DNA of 64,000 nt from Persicaria tinctoria (Eukaryota; Streptophyta; Magnoliopsida; Caryophyllales; Polygonaceae): assembly GCA_037127255.1 (NCBI GenBank), contig JBANSL010000012.1, positions 24,872,615 through 24,936,614 on the forward strand. Reading direction: 5' to 3'. The notes below the pieces were generated by a model, which saw only the letters and a list, made by a program, of their open reading frames with translations, was not told the DNA's origin and searched no databases. This document shows, in pieces, positions 55,784 through 64,000 of the stretch; the stretch's first letter is position 1, and the number at the start of each line of letters is the position of its first letter. The translations under genes and the position numbers were made by a program.

Positions 55784-56656
55784 CTACGAAAGTGCATCCT
55801 TGTTAAGCATCCCAATCTCTCGTCTTATAAAGGTGAACCTGTCATCTGCCAAAGGCTTAGTAAAAATGTCAGCCCAATGATAATCAGTAGAAATAAAAGA
55901 TATGGACACATCACCTTTTTCAACATGATCTCTAATGAAATGATGCTTTACATCAATATGTTTGGTCCTTGAATGCTGAACAGGATTCTTAGTGATGGAG
56001 ATGGCACTTGTATTGTCACACTTAATTGGAATACTTTTGAGGTTAATGCCAAGATCTCGCATTTGTTGAGCTATCCAAAGGATTTGGGAGCAACAGGCTC
56101 AGGCTGCAATGTATTCGGCTTCTGCTGTGGATAGAGCAACTGAGTTTTGCTTCTTTGAGTGCCAACTGATCAAAGATGCTCTTAAGAATTGGCAACATCC
56201 TGATGTGCTCTTCCTATCCAACTTATAGCCTGCAAAATCTGCATCAGAATATCCAATTAAAGTGAAATCCTTTTGCTTTGGGTACCATAGTCCAAGATCC
56301 TTAGTGCCATTGAGATATCGAAAGATCCTCTTCACAGCCACGGGGTGAGATTCTTTAGGATCAGCTTGAAACCTAGCACACATGCAAACACTAAACATGA
56401 TGTCAGGTCTACTAGCCGTGAGATATAATAAAGATCCAATCATTCCTCGATACTCCTTTTGATTGACACTTATTCCAGTCTTGTCTTGATCTAGAGACAA
56501 TGTTGAGCTCATGGGAGTCTTAGCTGCCTTGGATTGATCCATCTTGAACTTCTTCAAGAGATCCTTAGTGTACTTGCTTTGGTTGACAAAGATCCCTTTG
56601 TTGGATTGATGAACTTGTAATCCCAAAAAGAAGTTGAGTTCTCCCATCAAGCTCAT
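55784..56656 (-). pseudogene. copia RT C-terminus and RNase H
   Basis: Two frames (56099-56656 and 55784-56062): 'MGELNFFLGLQVHQSNKGI', 'YRGMIGSLLYLTASRPDIMF', 'DADFAGYKLDRKSTSGCCQF', then 'IKCDNTSAISITKNPVQHSR' and 'KHIDVKHHFIRDHVEKGDVS'. A stop separates the two pieces near 56096. The catalytic RT half with the YVDD box is missing, replaced by a deletion junction at about 56656. Confidence 0.85.
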
Positions 56657-57276
56657 CTCAAATTCACATTCTCATCTAGCTTGTTTCGAAATACCCATCG
56701 AGTGCCAATGACTGATTGATGCTTTGGCCTAGGCTTCAAGGTCCAGACTTTGTTCCTTTCAAATTCGTTAAGCTCACTTTGCATAGCAATGATCCAGTCT
56801 TGCTCCTGAAGGGCCTCATCTACCTTCTTTGGCTCAATAAGAGAAACAAACGCGTGAAAAGCATAAAGATCTTTAAGTTTAGAACGAGTTTGAACACTAG
56901 AAGTAGGGTCAGAAATGATATCCTTTAATGAGTGTGATGAGGAGTATTTGAATTTCCTTTTGCTAGTCTCGGCTCCTTGATTCGTCACACTAGTAGGATT
57001 GACTTGTAGTACATCTGACTCTGTGGTCCTGTTAGGTTCAGTTACAGCAGTTTCTGACGTCTCAACACTGTTGGATTGGACACCAAGGGCTTTGGATGAA
57101 TCTTCAACACCTTGGGCCAATTCTTCAGTGTTAAGAATCTGTTCCTGCATGTTCCTCTTCTCTTTGTTCTTAGTAGCAGCATCATCACCTTCCTCGTTCT
57201 CTTCATGGATGTTAAGATCTATATCTGCAACACTTTCACTCAAAGCACCGTCATTGCATTCATAAAAAAATAACAT
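56653..57276 (-). pseudogene. copia integrase-RT connecting region and RT start
   Basis: Acidic, Glu/Asn/Thr-rich linker followed by 'EALQEQDWIIAMQSELNEFE', 'RNKVWTLKPRP' and 'VIGTRWVFRNKLDENVN', the conserved RT entry. It ends at the deletion junction where NVN is fused out of frame to the later '(E)FEMSLMGEL' region. Confidence 0.8.
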
Positions 57277-57962
57277 GACAAATCATCAACAACAACAACA
57301 AGCATGTACTTTTTACCATTGGGAGATTTGACTCGTATAGGACAACATAAATCCATATGTAAAAGTTCAAGGGGTCTAGAGGAACTTACAACCTTTTTGG
57401 GTTTGAAAGAGCTACGTGTTTGTTTAACTCGTGTGCATGCTTTACACATATGATCAATACCTTTGAAGTCCATCTCAGGTAGTCCTCTTACAAGCCCTTT
57501 GGACACAAGCTTCTGTAGTGTATGTGGACTCACATGACTGAGCCTCATGTGCCAGAGCTTTGGATCGTCCGTCAAAGCCTTTAGACAGGATAAGCTTCCT
57601 TGTGCCACTTGCTCAGCATTCACGACATAGATGTTGTTATAACGATAGACAATTATAACTATTTCACATGTATCTTCTCTGCGCACTAAACATCTTTTCT
57701 TGTTAAATCCAACATCATTACCATAATCATATAGTTGAGAAATACTAAGCAAATTATACTTCAAACAATTAACAAGATAATTATTTTTAATACAGTGGTT
57801 AGGATCACTCCCAACACTACTAATACCAACGATGTCGCACTTTCCTTTGTCACCAAGAGTGATTGTTCCTGTGGATTGCTCCTTTAGATCATGAAAGAGA
57901 GAACTCTTCCCACTCATATGCCTCGAGCATCCACTATCAATAATCCATTTTTTCTCCTTCAC
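57240..57962 (-). pseudogene. copia protease and integrase N-terminus
   Basis: Protease active site 'KKWIIDSGCSRHMSG' with the Asp-Ser-Gly triad at about 57920, then the GAG-pre-integrase region ('LWHMRLSHVSPHTLQKLV', C..C) and the start of the integrase core ('LELLHMDLCCPIRVKSPNGK', first catalytic Asp). The frame then ends: the core with the second Asp and Glu is deleted at about 57270, next to the linker frame. Confidence 0.8.
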
Positions 57963-57988
57963 CTTGGTGATCTCCTACAAAACAAACA

Positions 57989-59480
57989 TCAACCTTTGTG
58001 GCTAGACCAGTGAGCAAATTTAGATCCTTTATTGGGATAAACCATATTTGGTAAAATAGTGCCTTTGGAGACCCAAACTTGCGTTATCCGTTCTTTTCTC
58101 AAGTGAATAGGAAATGTATTGCGAATAATATGAGGATCCTTTCTTCTATAGGGGCAGGTCTCTTTTACATGTCCCTTTCTCGCACAGTGGTGACATATAC
58201 GAGAGGTTCTGCTTCCTTTTGCCTTCACAAAAGTGGTAATGTGTTGCTTCTTTAAAAACCTCGGGTTGTAACCAATACCACTTCTGTTTAGAGAACTTTG
58301 TTGCTCACCCAACATCCTATCAAGAGTTCCCTAGGACTTGGTAAAACTTATGAGGGTTGTCTGTTGGTCTTGAATCTTATTATTCAGAGAGATCTTCTCG
58401 TTCTCTAAGTCATGATGTTCACTTCTCAAAGACGAGAGATCTTGCTTGATTTCAGATTTCTCTGAGTCAAAAGTCTTGCATTTAATGTCAAGACCTGAAT
58501 AAGAAGTTTCAGACCCTCCTAGACAGTTCCTCAATAGTTCTTTCCTGGTCCACGGTTTTCCTGATAAGAGTGTTAGTTTGAGCAATAAGTTTCTCTTCAT
58601 TGGCAATTATATTAGAAAAGAATTCCGATAATACCTCTTTTGGACTTGCCATAAGCTCTCTTGCGGTTACCTCAAGTTGCTTATCATGGGATTCATCTCC
58701 TATGGTCATGAGACAAAGGTTGGCCTTTTCATCATCAGAATCTGAGTCACCTTTCTTGAATCGACTCTTCTTCTTTTGAGGGCAATATTTCACTAGATGG
58801 TCTGTTTCACCACATTCAAAACAAGACAAAGGTTTAGTCTTCTTGTCATATTTGTTGTATTGAGACTTACCTCGAAATTTAGAAGACTCTGATCCATCTA
58901 TGTTGTTGAATTGCTTCTTCATCTTGAGGATTCGAGAAAGACCCCTTGTAATGAGGTCAAAGGGATCATCCTCATCATCGTCCTCATCTTCAGAATCAGA
59001 CACATCTTTGGGCTCATCCTTCTTAGACCTGAGCGCCAAGTTCTTGGTGCTTGCTGGAAGTTCTCCATCGTCTTCATTGAGAATCATCTCATGTGTGATC
59101 AGTTTCCCAAGCAAGACATCAAGGGGCAGAGTGGTGAGATCTTGGGCTTTATCTATGGCTGTCACTTTCGGGCCCCATTTGTCTTTTGGGAGGTACCTCA
59201 ATATCTTCCTCACTTTCTCAACATTCTCAAAGGTCTTGCCGAGAGAGTCAAGGTTGTTCGTGATTTCCGTGAACCGTGTGAACATGGCCTTAATGGACTC
59301 ATCAGGCTTCATTTTGAAGAGTTCATACTTTCGAAGGAAGATCCTAATCTTAGTGTCCTTCACTTGACTGGTTCCTTCGTAGGTGACGACCAGCTTGTCC
59401 CAAATCTCTTTAGCTGACCTGCAAGATGAAATACGGTTAAACTCATCAGTACTAAGACCACAATATAGTAAGTTAATGGT
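57989..59480 (-). pseudogene. copia gag with zinc knuckles
   Basis: Runs from the Athila/Tat-like insertion (reads '..INLLYCGLSTDEFNRISS' at 59410-59478) through 'SAKEIWDKLVVTYEGTSQVK', 'LPKDKWGPKVTAIDKAQDL' and an Asp/Glu-rich stretch. CCHC knuckle 1 is 'CFECGETDHLVKYCPQKKK' (about 58775-58830). A coiled-coil-like Glu/Leu stretch (58331-58606) precedes knuckle 2, 'CHHCARKGHVKETCPYRRK' (about 58140-58200). A frame change occurs near 58510-58606 and a stop near 58331. Confidence 0.8.
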
Positions 59481-62400
59481 TGTTGTGAGCTGAATTCGCC
59501 ATGTTTTACAGTAACTTTAATATCGATTTCTGTATACATTTCATGCATTTGGGCTTAGATAGTACAGAATCTATGTAGTTTACGTTTATTTGCCAAATTA
59601 TGGAATCTACACCAGTTTCTGTTTAATTCGCAGAAATCGAGGCATTTTACAGCAATTCTACAGAAGGTCAGAAAAGCTCGGAAAACCACTACAGAAGTCC
59701 AAGGTCGAAGGAGCAACGGAACCAGTCGAATCGATCCAAGAACCCAGGCTACTCGATCTCGAGTAGCTCTTACTCGACCTAGACGAGCATGTCCGAGCAC
59801 AACCTTGATCGACGGAGCCTGACCGAGAAGCCGAGGATGAGAACCCGGACAACCCTACTCGATCTCGACGAGCCCTAGTCGAGATCGACAAGACCCACAA
59901 CGCCAGTCTGAGTCCGTGCCGAGGAGAAGTTGCTCGACGAGAAGCCGAGCACACCCTACTCGATCTCGACGAACCCTAGTCGAGATCGACGAGCCCCTGA
60001 GTCCAGATCCGAGCTTGCCGAGTAGAGCACCCGAGGAGACCTAGTCGATGACTCAACCTTACTCGACATCGACAAGGGTTACTCGAGGTCGACGAGCACC
60101 GTGAGCCAAGACCGAGCCACATCGAGCACCACTTAGCCGGGACGAGGAATCCTACTCGAGATCGACGAAGCCTTGTCGAGGTCGAGTAGAGCCATTTCCA
60201 GAAACTTCTCGACGAGGAACAATCCGACTAGACTTGGGATTCCTTGGGCACGAAGGAAGACGTCTTGGCCGAAGATTCTATCCAAATACATCAAGTTCTA
60301 TCAATAGAAGGCAATCTATCAAGACATGAAGACCTACCTTAATTAGATTTATCTTTTCCTTAGTTGATTTAATTCCTTTACACATTTTATTTATTTTAAT
60401 GCAAGTAGTTTTCTTTCAATCGATGATGTCTGTGATTGCGATGGAGCGCGAGTAGTCAACCCACTTCTAGGGTTGGGGCGAGCCCAACGTTAGCCATGCA
60501 TAAATGAGGTAAAGATCCGACCTTTATCATATTTTAAGCGTTTTCCTACTTGTTGATGTGTTTATTGCCCATCTAATGGAGATCCATGCTAACAACTTGG
60601 ATTATAAACATAAAATCGGTAGAGACAATTAGGGTTTCTTGAGAGAGTTGTCTAATTATTGGAAAAGGCGAAAGCTTAGTCCTTTAATGCGAATTATATG
60701 ATAATCTGTCTGGTTCTACTTTATGCATGCTTGGTTATTGTCGTTGCAAACCCCAATCTTGGAAGTCCTTTTACATACAGTTCAAGTCGAAATTCCCAAA
60801 AGCATTTGTTCTTTATTTTCTTTATTTTTATTCGTTTTGTTCCCTGCCCTTACTCGATCTCGACTTACCTTAGTCGACCTCGAGTACACTGATTCTCGAC
60901 CTAGAGTCGTTGTAGCTTACTGTGTGCAGATTCTCGACCAGACCAACTCGACTTCGACAAGCCGTACTCGATCTCGAGTAGACTCCAGTCGAGATCGACT
61001 AGACCCTTGCCGAGCTGCTGCGCTGTGTTCGACTGTACGATCTTCTGTCGACTACCCTAGTCAAGATCGAGGACCCTGTTGTCGACTTCTGACTGTGAGA
61101 TTACTCTGCTACCTAGGATCCGCTGACCTGCTTCCTCGTGGATCGATCCTGACTTCCCGCTGCTACATCAGGAGGAGGTCTTGTATTTATTTTGCGTAGG
61201 CATAGTCTGGTGACAAGAGGAAAACCTGTCGTTGTTCTTGCCAAAGAATACTCAAACTCACAACTAGTATAGTGTGTAAGCAAGAGGTCGATCCACAGGG
61301 AAATCTAATCAATTCAAGTGTCAATCTAATCGCTAAGAGAGAATATGGGGGTTTTTGGTGAGAAAAAGATCCGCCTTTTATCAAAGCGGAAGCAATGCAA
61401 ACAAAGTAAATTGATTGTAGAATGCAACAGAGATAAATAGGTTCACCTACAATTTATCACTTCGATTGATGAAATTGATCCTTGTTTCAACCTCTAGTTC
61501 TTGTCTTTTCCTATCAATGTCCTTGTCCAGATCTTAGGTAAATTACTAGTCCTACGAGTCCTAGCAACCCTTATCTCTAAATAACCCTAACACGGTTAAG
61601 ATTCAACCTAGAGATAGCATTAAGATTATGAATTAACCAAGGTACACATAATATCAAGCTACGAGTCGATATTCAACATGTATTCAACTTCCTACACATC
61701 CAATTAGTCCTACGAGTCCTAAAGGGATATGATTGCCACTTGGGTTAAGGTTGGCTACGAGGAATATACAAAACCCTAGCAATTGAATGAATCTACTCTA
61801 ACTAGTTGATCAGGCCAGAGAGAATAAAACACATTTAAGCAATTAAGCACAAGGAAGTCAAAACATTGCAATAGGAATAAGAACTAGATTAAGAAACTCA
61901 CAATTCAACAATCAAAGATCCAAATCGTAGGCGAAACCTTGAGAGTTTAGTTGCTCATGCTCAACGACGCTCTCGACAATGGAATAAAGTGCATAAGGTT
62001 AGTGAAATAATAAACTAGAAAAGTCTTAAATAACTTCTAACAAGTCGGCCAAATAAATAAACTAAAACCCTAATAAGAGTCCAACACTGAATCGGCGTTT
62101 CTGCGGAGGCCGCGGGGCAGCCAACCCAGGCCGCGGGGCGGCTGGCGATCAGCGAAATCGTTCGACAGAGCTTCGAGCCGCGGGGCGGCTTTTACTGTTC
62201 ACAGTAATTTTTCCGTTTCGAATTTGGTCTCGATGTGAACATGAAGTTGTAGATCTCAGAAAGAGCTTTCCAACGCATGGTCATAATAGTCAATCGGACC
62301 ACCGAGGCCTCCAGAAAGTGCGAAACAAGTTTAGCATGTCTGTCGACAACTTTTGTTGACTTGTTCTTCACTTAGGCTCTCTAACTTCGATTCCGCTCCC

Positions 62401-62671
62401 GGGCTCTTCACTTTTCCTCCTCCTCTTCACTCTTCCTTCATCCATGAGCCTCCTCATTCCTAGTCGGATCCACATATACCTGAAATAATCCATAAAAGCG
62501 TGTAGATTCCGATTCCACCAACAGCACAAGTATAAATGCAAATCTAGCTTAAACTATGCATTATGCACATCTAAATCATGCTAAATGCAACCTAATATGC
62601 CTACCTAAATGCATGCTATCATCTGGTTTGAATTATATTCTATATTTTGAACTCGATTTCCTCCTACAACA
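59481..62671 (+). repeat. 3.19-kb 5' LTR of an Athila/Tat-like retrotransposon
   Basis: Begins TGTTGT at 59481 exactly where the copia gag frame breaks and ends ACAACA at 62671, perfect 6-bp inverted ends. It is followed four bases later by TGGCGCCGTTGCAGGGG (62676-62692), the primer site type used by Athila/Tat gypsy elements. Two zones (59740-60200 and 60840-61130) are dense in CTCGAC/GTCGAG words. The 3' part (61226-62622) matches the insertion at 40015-41295. The other LTR is outside the window. Confidence 0.85.
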
Positions 62672-62675
62672 AAAT

Positions 62676-62692
62676 TGGCGCCGTTGCAGGGG
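62676..62692 (+). promoter_or_regulatory. tRNA primer-binding site
   Basis: TGGCGCCGTTGCAGGGG, one base from the TGGCGCCGTTGCCGGGG site of Athila/Tat elements (primer usually given as tRNA-Asp). It starts reverse transcription of this element. Confidence 0.85.
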
Positions 62693-62755
62693 AAGCAATC
62701 ATTCGCGCCTTAGGTAGTCGGATCTCACTGTTTCTTTGAGTTACTTTTCAGGTGC

Positions 62756-64000
62756 ATGCGCCGTTCTGGTCAAACACCTGAGTTTGACGCCTTAGATGAA
62801 CCGGAACGCCTTATCAACAGCAATGGAACCAAGGCCCCCCTAGGAATCCCCCACCCTACAGAGCTCTAGGACATCCAAAAAGGGATCAAAAGAAGGATGA
62901 TCTGCAGCTGATCCTTGAGGAAATGCGACAAAATCAGGGCACCATCAAGAACCAGTTCCAGAAAATCACCACCAAATTTGGAGAACTGGACATCTGGAAA
63001 AGGGGAATTGAGACTCAGATGGGACAGATTGCTGCGCAGATCCCACGACAATCCGACAAGCTCCCTGGGCAAACAGAACCAAATCCTAAAGGGCAAACCG
63101 GACATGTCGCAGCCATCAAACTCAGGAGTGGGCATCAACTACACGAGCTAGAGGTCGGGAAACATCAAAGCCAAGCAGAGCAGCAACTCGAGACGGAGCA
63201 GAACCTGGTCGATCTCGAGAAGCCTGTACTCGACCTCGACAAGCCTCCACTCGACCAAGACCGGAAGCTGAGCTCGGACTCCGTTGCGCAGACCAGCAAC
63301 CCGAGATCGACTACCCAACTCGAGGTCGACAAGCCGCTAGTCGATGTCGACAAGCCTGTGGTCGAGATCGAGGATCACCTGGCCGATGTCGACGACTCTG
63401 CAGCATCTCCGACAGCTGATCTAGCTCCGACACAGAAAAAGTCACTTCCTTTCCCTTCTAAATCTCTTAAAGACCCCACTGCGGGTAGATTCAATAGATT
63501 TATTAATATGTTGCAAGAGCTAAATTTTTTTATTCCTTTTACAGAAGCCTTGCAAGAGATGCCTGGCTATGTCAAATTCCTAAAGGATATCCTGAGCAAG
63601 AAGCGATCCATCTCAGAGATCGCAGGCGAATGCAAAGTGCTCCACTTCCCTGAAAAGCGACCTGAGTCTGGTAAGTTTTCTGTTACTGTGGGTTTTGGAC
63701 AATATAAATATGATTCTCTATGCGATTTAGGAGCAAGTGTGAGCATCATGCCTCTATCAATCTGGCGGAAAGTAAAAATAGGATGCATAGAACCTGTGGA
63801 TGCCAAATTATACATGGCGAACAATACTGTGGTCATCCCTACAGGTATAGTTGAAAATGTCCCAGTCCAGGTTGGTAAATTCTTTGTTCCAGCTGATTTC
63901 CTTATCATTGACATTGACTGTGCTGAAGATCCTACTAGCCCTATTATTCTTGGTAGACCATTTTTAGCTACTGCAGATGCCAGAATCAGTGTCAAGAATA
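62756..64000 (+). pseudogene. Athila/Tat-like gag remnant and aspartic protease (runs off the window)
   Basis: Starts MRRSGQTPEFDALDEPE at 62756 (frame 2), then near 62809 switches to frame 1, where the gag C-terminus begins ('PYQQQWNQGPPRNPPPYRAL'). The capsid-coding middle of gag is missing. Frame 1 then stays open to 64000: 'DDLQLILEEMRQNQGTIKNQ', 'IETQMGQIAAQI', 'HVAAIKLRSGHQL', an Asp/Leu/Val-rich linker of repeated LDLDKP-like units (about 63190-63400), then the retropepsin domain with 'SLCDLGASVSIMPLSIW' (catalytic Asp) and 'SPIILGRPFLATADARISV'. RT and integrase should follow outside the window. The gag deletion makes it non-autonomous, although the downstream frame is unbroken. Confidence 0.85.

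Larger units (their letters stand above)
54256..59480 (-). mobile_element. SIRE-like Ty1/copia element, internally deleted
   Basis: Minus orientation, inserted in the gypsy gag. The 3' LTR is about 54256-55222: its start is fixed by the polypurine tract AAGGGGGAGAT (complement of 55223-55233) followed by TGATAACTCC. Internal coding from 59480 down: gag, zinc knuckles, protease, integrase start, a deletion, connecting region, RT start, a deletion, RT end and RNase H. The 5' LTR and gag N-terminus are beyond the Athila/Tat-like insertion at 59481. Confidence 0.85.

Noticed and set aside
58900..59417. Plus-strand frames of 155 and 168 codons
   Set aside because: Antisense shadows of the copia gag, which has clear gag and zinc-knuckle motifs on the minus strand.
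59555..59954. Minus-strand Arg/Ser-rich frames in the LTR
   Set aside because: Composition artefact of the CTCGAC/GTCGAG words; no start context or domain.
63567..63995. Minus-strand 142-codon frame at the window end
   Set aside because: Shadow of the plus-strand retropepsin frame, which shows the DLGAS and ILGRPF motifs.
1..64000. tRNA or rRNA genes
   Set aside because: I saw no cloverleaf or rRNA-like block; the TGGTATCAGAGC and TGGCGCCGTTGC words are primer-binding sites of LTR elements, not tRNA genes.

Overview
The window is nuclear DNA of a flowering plant, most likely a eudicot. The evidence is GT-AG introns in coding-like segments, plant-specific transposon families (plant mobile domain genes, FAR1-type Mutator elements, CACTA, Helitron, Tourist and hAT MITEs, Ty1/copia and Ty3/gypsy retrotransposons) and plant-like host gene fragments (clathrin heavy chain, probable SEC23). 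The species cannot be named from the sequence. No intact single-copy host gene, tRNA or rRNA is visible. Almost everything is mobile DNA, much of it nested.

Region 1 (1-6.0 kb): a plant-mobile-domain pseudogene (three in-frame stops), then an apparently intact five-exon Mutator/FAR1-like transposase gene (2779-5628, 841 codons by my exon joins). The latter has a C-terminal OTU-type cysteine protease domain. Both flanks of the transposase gene carry AAACCCTA boxes and copies of a palindrome built from GCACGTCCTT/AAGGACGTGC.

Region 2 (6.0-11.2 kb): a CACTA-like non-autonomous element with subterminal inverted GGCGTTT motifs. It carries two exons resembling SEC23 and sits inside an unclassified sequence. 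11.2-13.9 kb is AT-rich and empty apart from a 58-bp tandem duplication.

Region 3 (13.9-23.2 kb): a decayed minus-strand copia 3' half is split by a hAT-type MITE. It is abutted by a degenerate gene of a plant repetitive RT-associated family, which is itself split by a 5.6-kb CACTA element. That element carries a clathrin-heavy-chain exon and two nested MITEs. A second hAT-type MITE follows.

Region 4 (24.3-29.4 kb): a Helitron with recognisable ends (24278-27445) and exon-like fragments, then a Tourist MITE and a relative of the 19.9-kb element.

Region 5 (29.4-34.65 kb): a Ty3/gypsy element with an exact ACAAT target duplication, a 913-bp 3' LTR, a truncated 5' LTR and a pol frame running into the 3' LTR (CRM-like).

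Region 6 (35.06-49.25 kb): a very large Mutator-like element with a plus-strand transposase pseudogene lacking its DDE core and a convergent minus-strand ULP1/DUF1985 pseudogene. Its introns and flanks hold many units of a 22-bp repeat in both orientations. It has been invaded by LTR sequences and its right part may be chimeric.

Region 7 (49.25-64.0 kb): nested retrotransposons. A minus-strand Ty3/gypsy is interrupted by a minus-strand SIRE-like copia (54256 onward). The copia gag gene is interrupted at 59481 by a plus-strand Athila/Tat-like element with a 3.19-kb LTR, whose gag-protease frame runs off the window end.

The genes do not form a pathway; the window is a record of successive insertions. 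The items most worth follow-up are the intact OTU-transposase, the 22-bp repeat system of the giant MULE, and the captured host exons.
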